Below, piece after piece: positions 17,242-25,555 of a DNA stretch of 64,000 nt (within the stretch, counting starts at the first letter, position 1; each line of letters begins with the position of its first letter). Both the position numbers and the translations under genes were made by a program. The DNA lies in contig JBNKVM010000082.1 in assembly GCA_050299175.1 (NCBI GenBank), positions 1-64,000 of the forward strand, read 5' to 3'. The notes under the pieces were generated by a model. The model saw only the letters and a list, made by a program, of their open reading frames with translations, was not told where the DNA came from and searched no databases. This DNA comes from JAPHTQ01 sp050299175. GTDB taxonomy: Bacteria; Pseudomonadota; Gammaproteobacteria; Thiohalomonadales; Thiohalomonadaceae.

Positions 17242-17568
17242 TCAGTGACGGGTTGCGTTATCGCCAAGCTGGCGAGTGAGGCGGTGTACCTCTTCCCACA
17301 GCTTTTCGTTGGCTTGCTGTGCCTCCTGAATCAAATCCTGAAGCAGCATCGCGGTGATCCGGGTGGCGTGTTCCGGTGGATTCTCGGCAGTTTGTATCAG
17401 ATAGGTCAGGGCATCGGCGCGGACGAGGCGGTCGGTGATGAGGTCGTGCAGTGCGAGTAGCTGACGGCTCAGTTCACCATAGTCGTCGCCATCCTCGCGG
17501 ACATGCCAGCGGGAAGGGTCGCGGTCGGTGGATTGGGGATAGGTAACGTTAGTATTTACGTGTGACAT
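17242..17568 (-). CDS. Hypothetical protein, paralogue A of a tandem pair
   Basis: 108 residues, helical and acidic. It shares with the next gene an N-terminal block (MSHxNTNxxYPQSTDR, then W.VREDGDDY) and a helical body (LxDLxxxRxxRAxALTxLIxTAE). I know no characterised relative; the layout recalls small plasmid/phage-borne proteins of unknown role. The ATG at 17568 is preceded by GGAGCG. The longer upstream reading frame runs through the repeat element and is not credible. Confidence 0.65.
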   Translation of the reverse strand: MSHVNTNVTYPQSTDRDPSRWHVREDGDDYGELSRQLLALHDLITDRLVRADALTYLIQTAENPPEHATRITAMLLQDLIQEAQQANEKLWEEVHRLTRQLGDNATRH

Positions 17569-17607
17569 ATTTTCGCTCCATGAATCAATGAAAGGTGACG
17601 GGAGATT

Positions 17608-17749
17608 AGAAGCCGTCGCAAACAAGGATTCGCGCCCGGAGCCACGGCGCAAAGCCTGCGAGGAGCGCAGTTTACCGGTAGTAAATGAGCACCGTAGCAG
17701 GCTTTGCAACACCGGATCAGGGTGCGAAGACCATTTTGAGAGTGCTTCT
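17608..17749. repeat. MITE-like element, copy 2 (internal deletion)
   Basis: 142 bp. Ends AGAAGCCGTCGCAAAC and CATTTTGAGAGTGCTTCT are terminal inverted repeats matching copies 1 and 3. It lacks about 25-30 bp between the left end and the internal palindrome. The internal arms GCAAAGCCTGC and GCAGGCTTTGC are a perfect 11-bp inverted repeat. Its right end overlaps the last codon positions of the upstream paralogue: the TAG stop at 17748 is the first three bases of TAGAAGC, the terminal repeat read on the minus strand. Confidence 0.8.
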
Positions 17750-18068
17750 AGCTGCCTCTCCTCTCTCGCTGTATATAACCCCACATCCTGTTACTGGTGG
17801 TCTGAGCCTGCTCAATGTGTTCCTCAATGGCGCCCAGCGTATGCTGGGTAACGTCATCCGCCTGAGTCTCGGCGGTTTTCAGCAGGTGGGTGAGGGCTTT
17901 GGCGCGGTCGAGCTGTTCGATGACACGGTCATGCAGGTCGGAGAGGGAAACGCGCTGGACGTTACTACTATTGCCTTTGTCGTAGTCGTCGCCGTCTTCG
18001 CGGACCTGCCAGGAGGCAGTGCGGTCGGTGGATTGGGGATAGATGATATTGGTATTTGCATGTGACAT
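17748..18068 (-). CDS. Hypothetical protein, paralogue B of a tandem pair
   Basis: 106 residues. It shares with paralogue A the start MSHxNTNxxYPQSTDR, the W.VREDGDDY motif and the helical body (RAKALTHLLKTAE). GGAGC precedes the ATG at 18068. The stop is formed by the end of repeat copy 2, so the original C terminus may have been different. Two GC-rich hairpins (about 18190-18260) stand upstream and may be leader structures. Confidence 0.65.
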   Translation of the reverse strand: MSHANTNIIYPQSTDRTASWQVREDGDDYDKGNSSNVQRVSLSDLHDRVIEQLDRAKALTHLLKTAETQADDVTQHTLGAIEEHIEQAQTTSNRMWGYIQRERRGS

Positions 18069-18404
18069 AGCATTTAGCTCCTTGTCGTTCCGGTAGTTAC
18101 CGGGTTGATGGAAGCTCAACGCAAAGCGGCCCCGACGTCATTGAGACAGAAGGGCCGCCAGTCACACAACAGTGTTGTATACTCCATGCAGCCCTAAGTT
18201 CTGCGTGTTCAGTCTTAGGGTTAGCCGGGCGGATGATGTTGCAGCATCGCCGTCCGGCGCTTTGTTTTGAGCGGTATTGCACTGTCCAAAGTAAGGAGAA
18301 AGGGAGGGAGAGTCAAGGGAAAAACGCGGGGGAAATGCAAAGAATTATTAAATAAAATTTCGGGCAAATTATGGCGTAAAGGCCGTTACTAACCAGCCAT
18401 TTTC

Positions 18405-18485
18405 TTACGCGCGATGATCTTCTTGTGACAGCGATTTAGAACGGAAGAATTCGTTGTGCAGAGCACTGATTAGGTGGATTTTCAA
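18405..18485 (-). pseudogene. Remnant of a metallophosphoesterase 5' end
   Basis: Positions 18433-18485 match the first 53 bp of the metallophosphoesterase gene (14931-14983) with 8 differences by my count. Translated it reads LKIHLISALHNEFFRSKS against MKLHLLSDLHNEFFRSKS in the intact gene; the metal Asp is Ala, the start is TTG, and a stop comes after 26 codons. It lies in a 506-bp gap (18069-18574) that otherwise holds the two hairpins near 18190-18260 and, at about 18520-18550 on the minus strand, a short stop-bounded stretch (RIAYAAEVLLADVLTWLK) that may be another gene relic. Confidence 0.7.
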
Positions 18486-18574
18486 ATCACGAGACTGTAA
18501 ATGAGTTTATTTTAGCCACGTCAGCACATCGGCCAATAGTACCTCTGCTGCATAGGCAATGCGCAATTAAGAAA

Positions 18575-19258
18575 TCAGTCCACTATCGCAGACATGTCTC
18601 TATCCAATTTCTCTTGGATAGCTGACTTAATCCATTTTTGATAATTTGTGTCTTTTGACTTTATCTCGAAAATATCGTTTATCATCTTTGATTCTAATGA
18701 CACCACGATTCGCTGCGTCTTCGTTTCAGTAAAATACAGGAAAAGCATCAAAACCATCACTACTAATGCTGCGCTGCCAGGAGTTATAAATTTCTTTGCC
18801 CAGCCTTCCTTATTCACAACATCCACAATGACTCCCCGCATAACATATGGGAACACGGCAAAAATCACTGCCACCACAACCAAAATCATAAATGAGGCAT
18901 ATCCTGCTACAGCTAAAGAAATAAATAACCCGACAAAAAGAAGAAATAGATAGAAATTTTTTGCACACAACTCATCCACTGCGGTTATCAATTTCCTCAG
19001 CACATTCTCAAATCTACTCCTGACAGGGGAGAAAAGGCTTTTTGGCCAAAATGAATATACAACTGCCAGCACAAAAACTATTAGGCATCCAAAAAGCACA
19101 GATTGCAGCACCATCTCTATTTCATAACCGAGTGATTGAAACCACAGTTCACCACCAAGCCACAGGGCTAGCATCATGCCAGAAAACAAAAGTAAAGGAA
19201 TCCAGAACTCCTTTTTGTTTGTTGCTAAAAACTTATACAGCTCTCTGACTTCTTCCAT
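18575..19258 (-). CDS. Membrane protein of unknown function
   Basis: 227 residues with about five hydrophobic helices (near 19-37, 45-68, 100-120, 122-140 and 155-175) and a C-terminal soluble tail of about 50 residues that is charged (FEIKSKDTNYQKWIKSAIQE). No family recognised. GGGAGCG precedes the ATG. It is the last gene of the hsd cluster, 25 nt after the HEPN-like gene, so the two probably work together; a membrane protein beside a possible RNase recalls effector pairs, but that is inference. Confidence 0.65.
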   Translation of the reverse strand: MEEVRELYKFLATNKKEFWIPLLLFSGMMLALWLGGELWFQSLGYEIEMVLQSVLFGCLIVFVLAVVYSFWPKSLFSPVRSRFENVLRKLITAVDELCAKNFYLFLLFVGLFISLAVAGYASFMILVVVAVIFAVFPYVMRGVIVDVVNKEGWAKKFITPGSAALVVMVLMLFLYFTETKTQRIVVSLESKMINDIFEIKSKDTNYQKWIKSAIQEKLDRDMSAIVD

Positions 19259-19283
19259 ATCAGTTCGCTCCCTACCTTGCGCA

Positions 19284-19970
19284 TTAGTGCCATAATTGAT
19301 TAATAATTTCAGAAACAGTTCTTAATGTACCCCATGCGGCACTATCCAGCATGGTACTGCCGTGTGTTTGCGCATTCCGTAATCCGGGCAACGACTTTGT
19401 TAACACTTCTACATGGTCGAAATCCCAGTCTTCCTCAAGAATCTCAATATCCGCATCGTCATATTCCATTTTATCCAATTCGAGCTGACTCATTAGTTCC
19501 ATGCTTTCATTAAAATGACGATTTCGTGCATTCATCGATGCTTTATGTCGCGCCGCTTCGAACATTTCGTTCTTCAAAATCCTCTGTTCTTTGCAATAAC
19601 GCAACATGCTCTTTAGATAGAGCTTTCCATCCCGGCTGCGATACTTCGATTTTTTCTGGATCACCTTATCCAAACGTTCACGCAGTGCCAACTCCAGAAC
19701 TGTTAGTACGTGCAATCTTGCGACTGGAATGAAACGGTAGACAAACCAACTATAGAGATAGATATTCTTTGATGTTTCAAACTGGACAGCGATATCTTCC
19801 GGCACGGTCTCATTCAGCTTCAATTTGTCTACTGCTTGATGCAAGTCATCCAGTATTTTTGGCCTTTCTCCTTTTTCATCGAACACGACGAATGAGAGAT
19901 TTCTCATATCCGGTTCACACACAGTTGCCGGTGTTCGAAGATGGTCCGGATGCTGTTCTTCCTTTGTCAT
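19284..19970 (-). CDS. HEPN-like protein of the hsd cluster
   Basis: 228 residues, soluble, helical. The C-terminal block LPGLRNAQTHGSTMLDSAAW carries Rx4H (Arg198, His203), the active-site pattern of HEPN ribonucleases, followed by a helix ending EIINQLWH. No named family is recognised, so HEPN is a motif-level call. It follows hsdM after 32 nt in the same direction. Composition is AT-richer than the core genome. Confidence 0.6.
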   Translation of the reverse strand: MTKEEQHPDHLRTPATVCEPDMRNLSFVVFDEKGERPKILDDLHQAVDKLKLNETVPEDIAVQFETSKNIYLYSWFVYRFIPVARLHVLTVLELALRERLDKVIQKKSKYRSRDGKLYLKSMLRYCKEQRILKNEMFEAARHKASMNARNRHFNESMELMSQLELDKMEYDDADIEILEEDWDFDHVEVLTKSLPGLRNAQTHGSTMLDSAAWGTLRTVSEIINQLWH

Positions 19971-20002
19971 AGCACTATGCCTTCCTGCATATAGGGCTGT
20001 CT

Positions 20003-21496
20003 TTAGAGTTCTACGTCACCGCCCAAATCTACTGCAATCTCCCTGAACTGCTCCAACGCCGCTTCCATATCTACCACAATTTCAGCAGCCAATTCATCTG
20101 GTGCCGGAAGATTGTCGGACTCTTCAAGTGACTCATCTTTCAGCCAAAAGATATCCAGACTTGCCTTATCACGAGCGACAAGGTCTTTGTAATCGAATGC
20201 CCGCCAACGGCCATCCGGGTTCCGCTTTTCAGTCCAGGTGGCCTTACGACTGTGGCGGTTCTCCGGGTTATAACACTTTACAAACTCATCAAGATCCTCA
20301 CGCTCCAGACGGTTTGTCTTGAGTGTAAAGTGCATATTGGTGCGCATGTCGTAGATCCAGAGTTTCTTGGTCCACGGTTTTTCACTGGCCGGTTTCTTGT
20401 CAAAGAACAGCACATTTGCCTTGACGCCCTGAGCATAAAACAGGCCCGTAGGCAAACGCAGCAGGGTATGGACGTCACACTCATGCAGGAGTTTGCGGCG
20501 AATCACTTCACCTGCACCGCCTTCGAAGAGTACGTTATCAGGCACGACAACGGCCGCACGACCATTTTGTTTCAAAAGCGTTTTAACGTGCTGGACAAAA
20601 TTGAGCTGTTTGTTTGATGTAGTGGTCCAGAAGTCACTACGTTCGAATATGTCACGCTCTTTGCTTACTTTGCCTTGTTCGCCCACGATGGTGAACGCAC
20701 CTTTCTTGCCAAATGGCGGATTTGTGAGCACAAGATCAAATCGTTCACCCGGATCTGCGGCTAATGAATCGCGCACCTCGATCGGCTCAAATTCCTGGCT
20801 ACCGATGCCATGTAATAACATATTCATGGCACAGAGCCGTGCTGTCGCGCTGACCAGTTCCCACCCCTTGAATGTCCCTTCCTTGAGCTTATGTGCTTGC
20901 ACCTTAGTCATGTGTTTGTTTTGGTGCACGATGTAATCATGTGCTGCCAGCAGAAACCCTCCGGTACCGCACGCAGGATCGGAGATGGTTTCACCAGGCT
21001 TAGGGTCCATGACATCGACAATAGCCTGGATTAAGGCACGCGGAGTAAAATACTGCCCCGCACCTGACTTCGTATCCTGTGCATTTTTCTCCAGTAGTCC
21101 TTCATAGGCATCGCCTTTTACATCCGCACTCATCGATACCCATTCTTCCTTATCGATGAGATCAACCACCAATCTCCTAAGCTTGGCCGGATCCTGAAAT
21201 TTGTTTTGCGACTTGTTGAAGATAAGACCAAGCATCCCCGACTTTTTGCCCAGCGCTTCCAGGGTTCGACGATAATGATCAAAAAGCCCTTCGCCATCAC
21301 GTTTCAACAACTCAGGCCAGGACCATTTCTTCGGTATCGGACTGTCCTGGTTGTAGGGCGGCTTGCTGCGCTCATCGCTCATTTTCAGGAATAGCAGGTA
21401 GGTGAGCTGCTCAACGTAGTCGCTATAGTGCATTCCATCAGCGAGCAAAACATTGCAATAATTCCAGAGCTTGTTGGTAATTTCGGCAGGACTCAT
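20003..21496 (-). CDS. hsdM: Type I restriction-modification system methyltransferase subunit HsdM
   Basis: 497 residues. The N-terminal helical domain (about 5-120) is followed by the N6-adenine methyltransferase core: GAGQYFTPR (146-153), motif I DPACGTGGF (173-181) and motif IV NPPF (259-262). HsdM2-HsdS methylates the target adenine and with HsdR forms the restriction complex. AGGAAA precedes the ATG and overlaps the stop region of the AbiEii gene 10 nt upstream, so the two are translationally close. It is separated from hsdS by about 4 kb, which is unusual. Confidence 0.95.
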   Translation of the reverse strand: MSPAEITNKLWNYCNVLLADGMHYSDYVEQLTYLLFLKMSDERSKPPYNQDSPIPKKWSWPELLKRDGEGLFDHYRRTLEALGKKSGMLGLIFNKSQNKFQDPAKLRRLVVDLIDKEEWVSMSADVKGDAYEGLLEKNAQDTKSGAGQYFTPRALIQAIVDVMDPKPGETISDPACGTGGFLLAAHDYIVHQNKHMTKVQAHKLKEGTFKGWELVSATARLCAMNMLLHGIGSQEFEPIEVRDSLAADPGERFDLVLTNPPFGKKGAFTIVGEQGKVSKERDIFERSDFWTTTSNKQLNFVQHVKTLLKQNGRAAVVVPDNVLFEGGAGEVIRRKLLHECDVHTLLRLPTGLFYAQGVKANVLFFDKKPASEKPWTKKLWIYDMRTNMHFTLKTNRLEREDLDEFVKCYNPENRHSRKATWTEKRNPDGRWRAFDYKDLVARDKASLDIFWLKDESLEESDNLPAPDELAAEIVVDMEAALEQFREIAVDLGGDVEL

Positions 21497-21506
21497 CGGT
21501 GATTTC

Positions 21507-22931
21507 CTAATATTTCGTTTCTATATAGTTGCCTGTTCGTCCCATACATGGATATCCGCTCCTGTCCTTGTGGGCGTTTAATTTGGCGTTATACGAACCC
21601 CGGGTGAATCGCTTACCGCATAACGGGCACTCGAAAATGTATTTCGGACCACTGCCGCGACTAACGGCACGTCGTGCTCCAAATGGGCGAGATGTCGTGA
21701 ATGATCGTGGTTGTCGTTCGGGCCTTACTGTTGGTGGTGCGGATATTGGCCCAACCGGGGTCAGTTCGACAAGGTAACGAGGGGTAAAAGCCGTCGTTGT
21801 CGCTGATGCACCTTGTATCCTGTCGACACGGTAGGAACGTGGCTCACCGGTATCGTGCTTTATCGCAAACAGAAGAAGATTGTTATCCCGCGTCCGGCGT
21901 AAAGAGTAAGGCTCGATTATCCGGTGACTACCCTGATACTGTAGGTCGACACACAGATGGTTAGCGGCGGCAAAGCGGATAATTTCCAGCGGTGCTTCCG
22001 TTCCCCACACATGCGCCATAGCCGGTGGCTTCCATGTCTCGTCCACATTTGCAGCCGCCATCTGTAGCGCAGGCCTGACAGCCTTTTCAGCCCCCCTATG
22101 CAGCCAGTCGAAAACTGCCGGCAAGTCGGCCCAAAACTGCGCGAATGGCGGTAACGCAGGCAACTGGTGCCCGAGCATCGTTTCCCACTCGGATTCAAGT
22201 TCGGCCCGCCCGGTGCCATGCTCAATTGTTGCCAGCGTAGGTACATCAATACCTTTAAATCGGCACTTTTGCTCCAACGTGGTAAAAATTACCTCCCGAT
22301 CCGGGCGCAGTTCATCATGCCGGAACAGATGGATGACGTCGTAGAGATCGCGTGGCCGCTCCCGCTCCGCCAGGGCACGGAGCTTCTCTGCAAAAACCTC
22401 TTCAAAGCCGTAGCACTGAACCTGTATCCCCTCCGCGGGCCGATCCGAATAGGGGTGGTGCACTTCGCGCATGGCCGGTTCCAGTACCAGGATTTCGTCG
22501 TCTGTCAGGTCCAGTTTGATACGGGGCGCATCGCCTGCGCGCCGCATCGGACCGCGATAACCTGCACGTCCTTGGGCCGAAAGATTACCGCGTGGATTTT
22601 CATAGACCTCGAAACGGAGTGTATCCGCCGGAATTTCGATACCGCTATGGTCGTAAATCCATTCGGCAACCTGGCCAAAGCGCTCCAGCAGAAACTGCTC
22701 ATTCAGCTGCTCCGGCTCGGTGAGGGTGAAATCCAGGTCCTCCGAAAAGCGATAGGTCTCGAAGTAACATTTCTTGAGACAGGTACCTCCCTTGAATACC
22801 CAACTCGGTCCCAATTCCGGATGAGCGGTTATCCCCGCCAGCATCCAACCCAGCGCATAATCTTTCTCGATGACATTGGCAGCAAGCCCAAACTCGCGCG
22901 CCAGTTCCATAACTTCCCGTCTATCAATCAC
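21507..22931 (-). CDS. AbiEii-type nucleotidyltransferase toxin with extra WYL-like and zinc-finger regions
   Basis: 474 residues, against about 300 for plain AbiEii. Residues 1-200 are the AbiEii/AbiGii NTase: VFKGGTCLKK, RFSEDLDFTL, AEKLRALAER (Lys183) and RDLYDVIHLF. Residues about 316-375 resemble a WYL ligand-binding domain (HRIIEPYSLRRTRDNNLLLF, SYRVDRIQGA). Residues 435-462 form a C-x2-C ... H ... C knuckle (ECPLCGKRF, Cys435, Cys438, His454, Cys462). AbiE is a type IV toxin-antitoxin abortive-infection system in which AbiEii transfers nucleotides to tRNA. It starts 3 nt after the AbiEi stop and precedes hsdM. Confidence 0.85.
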   Translation of the reverse strand: MIDRREVMELAREFGLAANVIEKDYALGWMLAGITAHPELGPSWVFKGGTCLKKCYFETYRFSEDLDFTLTEPEQLNEQFLLERFGQVAEWIYDHSGIEIPADTLRFEVYENPRGNLSAQGRAGYRGPMRRAGDAPRIKLDLTDDEILVLEPAMREVHHPYSDRPAEGIQVQCYGFEEVFAEKLRALAERERPRDLYDVIHLFRHDELRPDREVIFTTLEQKCRFKGIDVPTLATIEHGTGRAELESEWETMLGHQLPALPPFAQFWADLPAVFDWLHRGAEKAVRPALQMAAANVDETWKPPAMAHVWGTEAPLEIIRFAAANHLCVDLQYQGSHRIIEPYSLRRTRDNNLLLFAIKHDTGEPRSYRVDRIQGASATTTAFTPRYLVELTPVGPISAPPTVRPERQPRSFTTSRPFGARRAVSRGSGPKYIFECPLCGKRFTRGSYNAKLNAHKDRSGYPCMGRTGNYIETKY

Positions 22932-22934
22932 TGT

Positions 22935-23738
22935 CTACTCCTTTATCCAGCGACTCGGTACCCACAACCGCCAGCGTGTAACAAGCCGTTCGGCGGGCAA
23001 CTTTGGGTCGAGTTTTGAATTACCGGTTTTCAGGCGTCGGCGACACGTCGCTATAGCTTCCATCTCACCTGACGCCATCCGTTCCAACAAATATCCCAAC
23101 CGCTTGTACACAACGCCGTTTCCCAGCCGCTCCGCATAGTTCAACAAAAGGGCTAGGTCCTTGCTTCCTGAACCGAGGTAATTGCCAAGCATGTCCGACA
23201 CTGAGCGAATCCCACCGCCCAGCAACGGATCGGCAAGCATATCGAGCATCGTTCGTGTGGGATCAGAAACATCGACCTTCACCTGGCCGCGCCATACCGA
23301 TTTCAAACCGAACAGGTTCTCCGGTGCTGTCGTGCGTAATAGGAACTGCGTGCCTTTGATGTCCGGTTTTCGATCTCGCGGACGCTGTGTGGTAATGACG
23401 ACCACGGTCCTAAATATCTGCTCGGTCAGGTCCCAATGCTCGGCAGCGCTCCACCCGCCGATATAGCAGGGGCTATACAGGCGCATGGCAATGGTCCACG
23501 GATCTTCGAGGGGGATGTCGGCAGTGCTGGATTCCAGCGGGACAGGGACATAGAGGCCGCGGCGGACGCGGGATAGCCACCCCTTGGCCGCCCAGCGCGC
23601 CAGCATTTTCGCGGCGGCGGAGCTCTCCACGCCCAGAATCTCAGCCGCCTCGCTAACCGAAACAGCCCCCTTGGCGCCCCGCAGCACAGCGGAAAGACGC
23701 TCCCGGTCGGTTTTTCCAAGGCCTGCGAGAACTATCAT
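22935..23738 (-). CDS. AbiEi-type antitoxin / repressor
   Basis: 267 residues. The N terminus is a winged helix (about 9-60: VSVSEAAEILGVESSAAAKM), then GYxGWSAAEHWDLT-like and TTQRPRDRKP blocks of the COG5340/AbiEi family, with the C-terminal domain needed for antitoxicity. It represses its own operon in characterised systems. Its start lies 12 bp from an imperfect palindrome that is a likely operator. No ribosome site is visible and a TATACT hexamer sits directly before the ATG, so either the mRNA is leaderless or the true start is slightly downstream. Confidence 0.82.
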   Translation of the reverse strand: MIVLAGLGKTDRERLSAVLRGAKGAVSVSEAAEILGVESSAAAKMLARWAAKGWLSRVRRGLYVPVPLESSTADIPLEDPWTIAMRLYSPCYIGGWSAAEHWDLTEQIFRTVVVITTQRPRDRKPDIKGTQFLLRTTAPENLFGLKSVWRGQVKVDVSDPTRTMLDMLADPLLGGGIRSVSDMLGNYLGSGSKDLALLLNYAERLGNGVVYKRLGYLLERMASGEMEAIATCRRRLKTGNSKLDPKLPAERLVTRWRLWVPSRWIKE

Positions 23739-23750
23739 AGTATATGAATT

Positions 23751-23785
23751 ACGTATTTATTCATCATTAAGATGAATTTACGCGT
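23751..23785. promoter_or_regulatory. Candidate AbiEi operator
   Basis: ATTCATC and GATGAAT form a perfect 7-bp inverted repeat around ATTAA, extended outward by weaker pairing to ACGT ... ACGC/CGT. It is 12-46 bp upstream of the AbiEi start in an AT-rich 191-bp gap (23739-23929) that contains no other gene. AbiEi proteins bind inverted repeats in their own promoters, so this fits autoregulation. Confidence 0.5.
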
Positions 23786-23929
23786 ATAACATATACCAAA
23801 AATCTCCTAAATACTATACAAAAGGCGATGAAAGAGGCCTATTCTATGAATTACTGCACAATAGACATACCTGCACACTATGTCGCTATCATGCAGATTT
23901 TGCAGGAAAAAATATACGAAGATTGCACG

Positions 23930-25525
23930 CTAGACCGTTTGAAATGAAATATTAAAGCCGCCTTGCTCAAGTTCACGAACAAGCCTTGCAACCCCACATT
24001 TTGCAAAGAACGGCAGGCTGTTAGCGTCCTTGCCCATTGAGACCAGACATAAATTCCATTCGTGCCTATGGGGGCGACTGTTTAACCATGTTGTGTCCTT
24101 GCTCTCATCGTATTTAATAATGCGTTTTGCCAACTTTGTTCGAAACTCATCATCCGTTGAAAAGAAGTTTGCGACAGTTCTACGTAATTGTTCACACAGA
24201 TGACTAACACTCGCAGAACCGCTTGGATGTTTTACAAAGTACAGCGTCTTGGTCGGTAAGTGCATCAAATCGCAAAATTCAAATTTTGACCGGCCTCCAC
24301 CAAAGTTCACCAGCTTTTTATCTAACCACCACAATGACGCATCACTTTTTGGTGCATCTTCGTTGTATTTCCCTTCGTCGTCCTTTTGATTCCAACCCGG
24401 TAGGGTATGTGGCGGCAATGCCAAATTAGCAATTAGCTGATTGGTCTCGTGCACAAATCTATGTTTTGCTTCATACCAAACACCGGCGGCAAGAACAAAT
24501 GGCTTACCATTCACGCTTACCTCAGCACCAAAACATTGATACATCGTACAACACTCGATCTGCTCTTTGTCTTCATCCAACAAATGCACTGTGGTTTCGA
24601 GCGACGAATTCACACCTAACGGTTTATTTACTCTGCGAAGATAGGTATCCCAGCTACCAAAACTAAGATAGGGCGCTGTTGTCGGTTCTTTGCGCATACG
24701 ACCCAACGCATAATGTTGTGGGTATGGTTTATCACCGCTCCTCATTGCAGGCGCTGCCAGAGAAATTCTATCTTGGGGATTTTTTCCAGTAAGAATTTTA
24801 TCGAGTTCGACATCTAACGTTATAAATAGGGACTCATCACGCACAACAACTAAATTATCGACCTGCGGCCACGATTTCTTATAATCTCCAGAATCAAACC
24901 GCTCCGCCACGACATCTAACGTTTCCAATAGCTTGGAAAAATGAACACCGAATTTTAGTGCCGTACCACCCCGCAGCTTATTACCAAAAACGGGAAAATA
25001 TTTAGGGCTAGGGACACCTTCGACGGCCGAGACAAGATCGCGATCAGGCTCAAAACCGAAGTTCCGTACAGTAGATGCGCGGGGTGCTCGTTCACTTGCA
25101 ATATGCCATCTTGCAAATACTTGTTCTGCACGGACTTCTACCACCTGCCCTTGAGGAATAACACTTAGTGCCGTTTTCTTCCCGAATTCCGGTTCAAGCC
25201 ACTCGTCTTTAAGCTTTGCATGCGCATACCCGAAGGTGAAGACAAACGTTTTTTTGCCGCGAGGTATCCACAGAATCCCACCGGCACTTTGAGCTAATAA
25301 CTCAAGAGTGTCTCCATCCGTAAGCAACGCCTCCACTTTCGATGCCCATTTCGGTGGTTTTGCCTCCATCGGTAATGCCAGGAACTTGCCGCCCGGAATA
25401 TCGTTTTTAAGCGGTTGAGGAAAATCTGTGCTCGATAACAATTCGCTCTCCGCAATGGGAGATTGTGCGGCTTTTATTAGGTAGATGCTAACGTCAAAGC
25501 GACCCTCTTTACCGGCTTTAGGCAT
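23930..25525 (-). CDS. TIGR04141 / DUF6119 family sporadically distributed protein
   Basis: 531 residues, soluble. The N-terminal block (MPKAGKEGRFDVSIYLIK) and the GGGILWIPRG-like turn plus NFGFEPDRDLVSAVEGVP fit the TIGR04141 family, patchily distributed proteins often near restriction and phage-defence genes; the activity is unknown. AAGGAGAG precedes the ATG 8 nt away. It follows hsdS after 30 nt. I assign the family from remembered features, so a profile search would settle it. Confidence 0.7.
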   Translation of the reverse strand: MPKAGKEGRFDVSIYLIKAAQSPIAESELLSSTDFPQPLKNDIPGGKFLALPMEAKPPKWASKVEALLTDGDTLELLAQSAGGILWIPRGKKTFVFTFGYAHAKLKDEWLEPEFGKKTALSVIPQGQVVEVRAEQVFARWHIASERAPRASTVRNFGFEPDRDLVSAVEGVPSPKYFPVFGNKLRGGTALKFGVHFSKLLETLDVVAERFDSGDYKKSWPQVDNLVVVRDESLFITLDVELDKILTGKNPQDRISLAAPAMRSGDKPYPQHYALGRMRKEPTTAPYLSFGSWDTYLRRVNKPLGVNSSLETTVHLLDEDKEQIECCTMYQCFGAEVSVNGKPFVLAAGVWYEAKHRFVHETNQLIANLALPPHTLPGWNQKDDEGKYNEDAPKSDASLWWLDKKLVNFGGGRSKFEFCDLMHLPTKTLYFVKHPSGSASVSHLCEQLRRTVANFFSTDDEFRTKLAKRIIKYDESKDTTWLNSRPHRHEWNLCLVSMGKDANSLPFFAKCGVARLVRELEQGGFNISFQTV

Positions 25526-25555
25526 AAATGCTCTCCTTAGCTGAGTTATCTCCTT

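Noticed and set aside
17000..17242. Minus-strand ORF of 80 codons between the paralogue and the COG2856 gene
   Set aside because: It overlaps the terminator hairpin, has no ribosome site, and its composition looks like a random frame.
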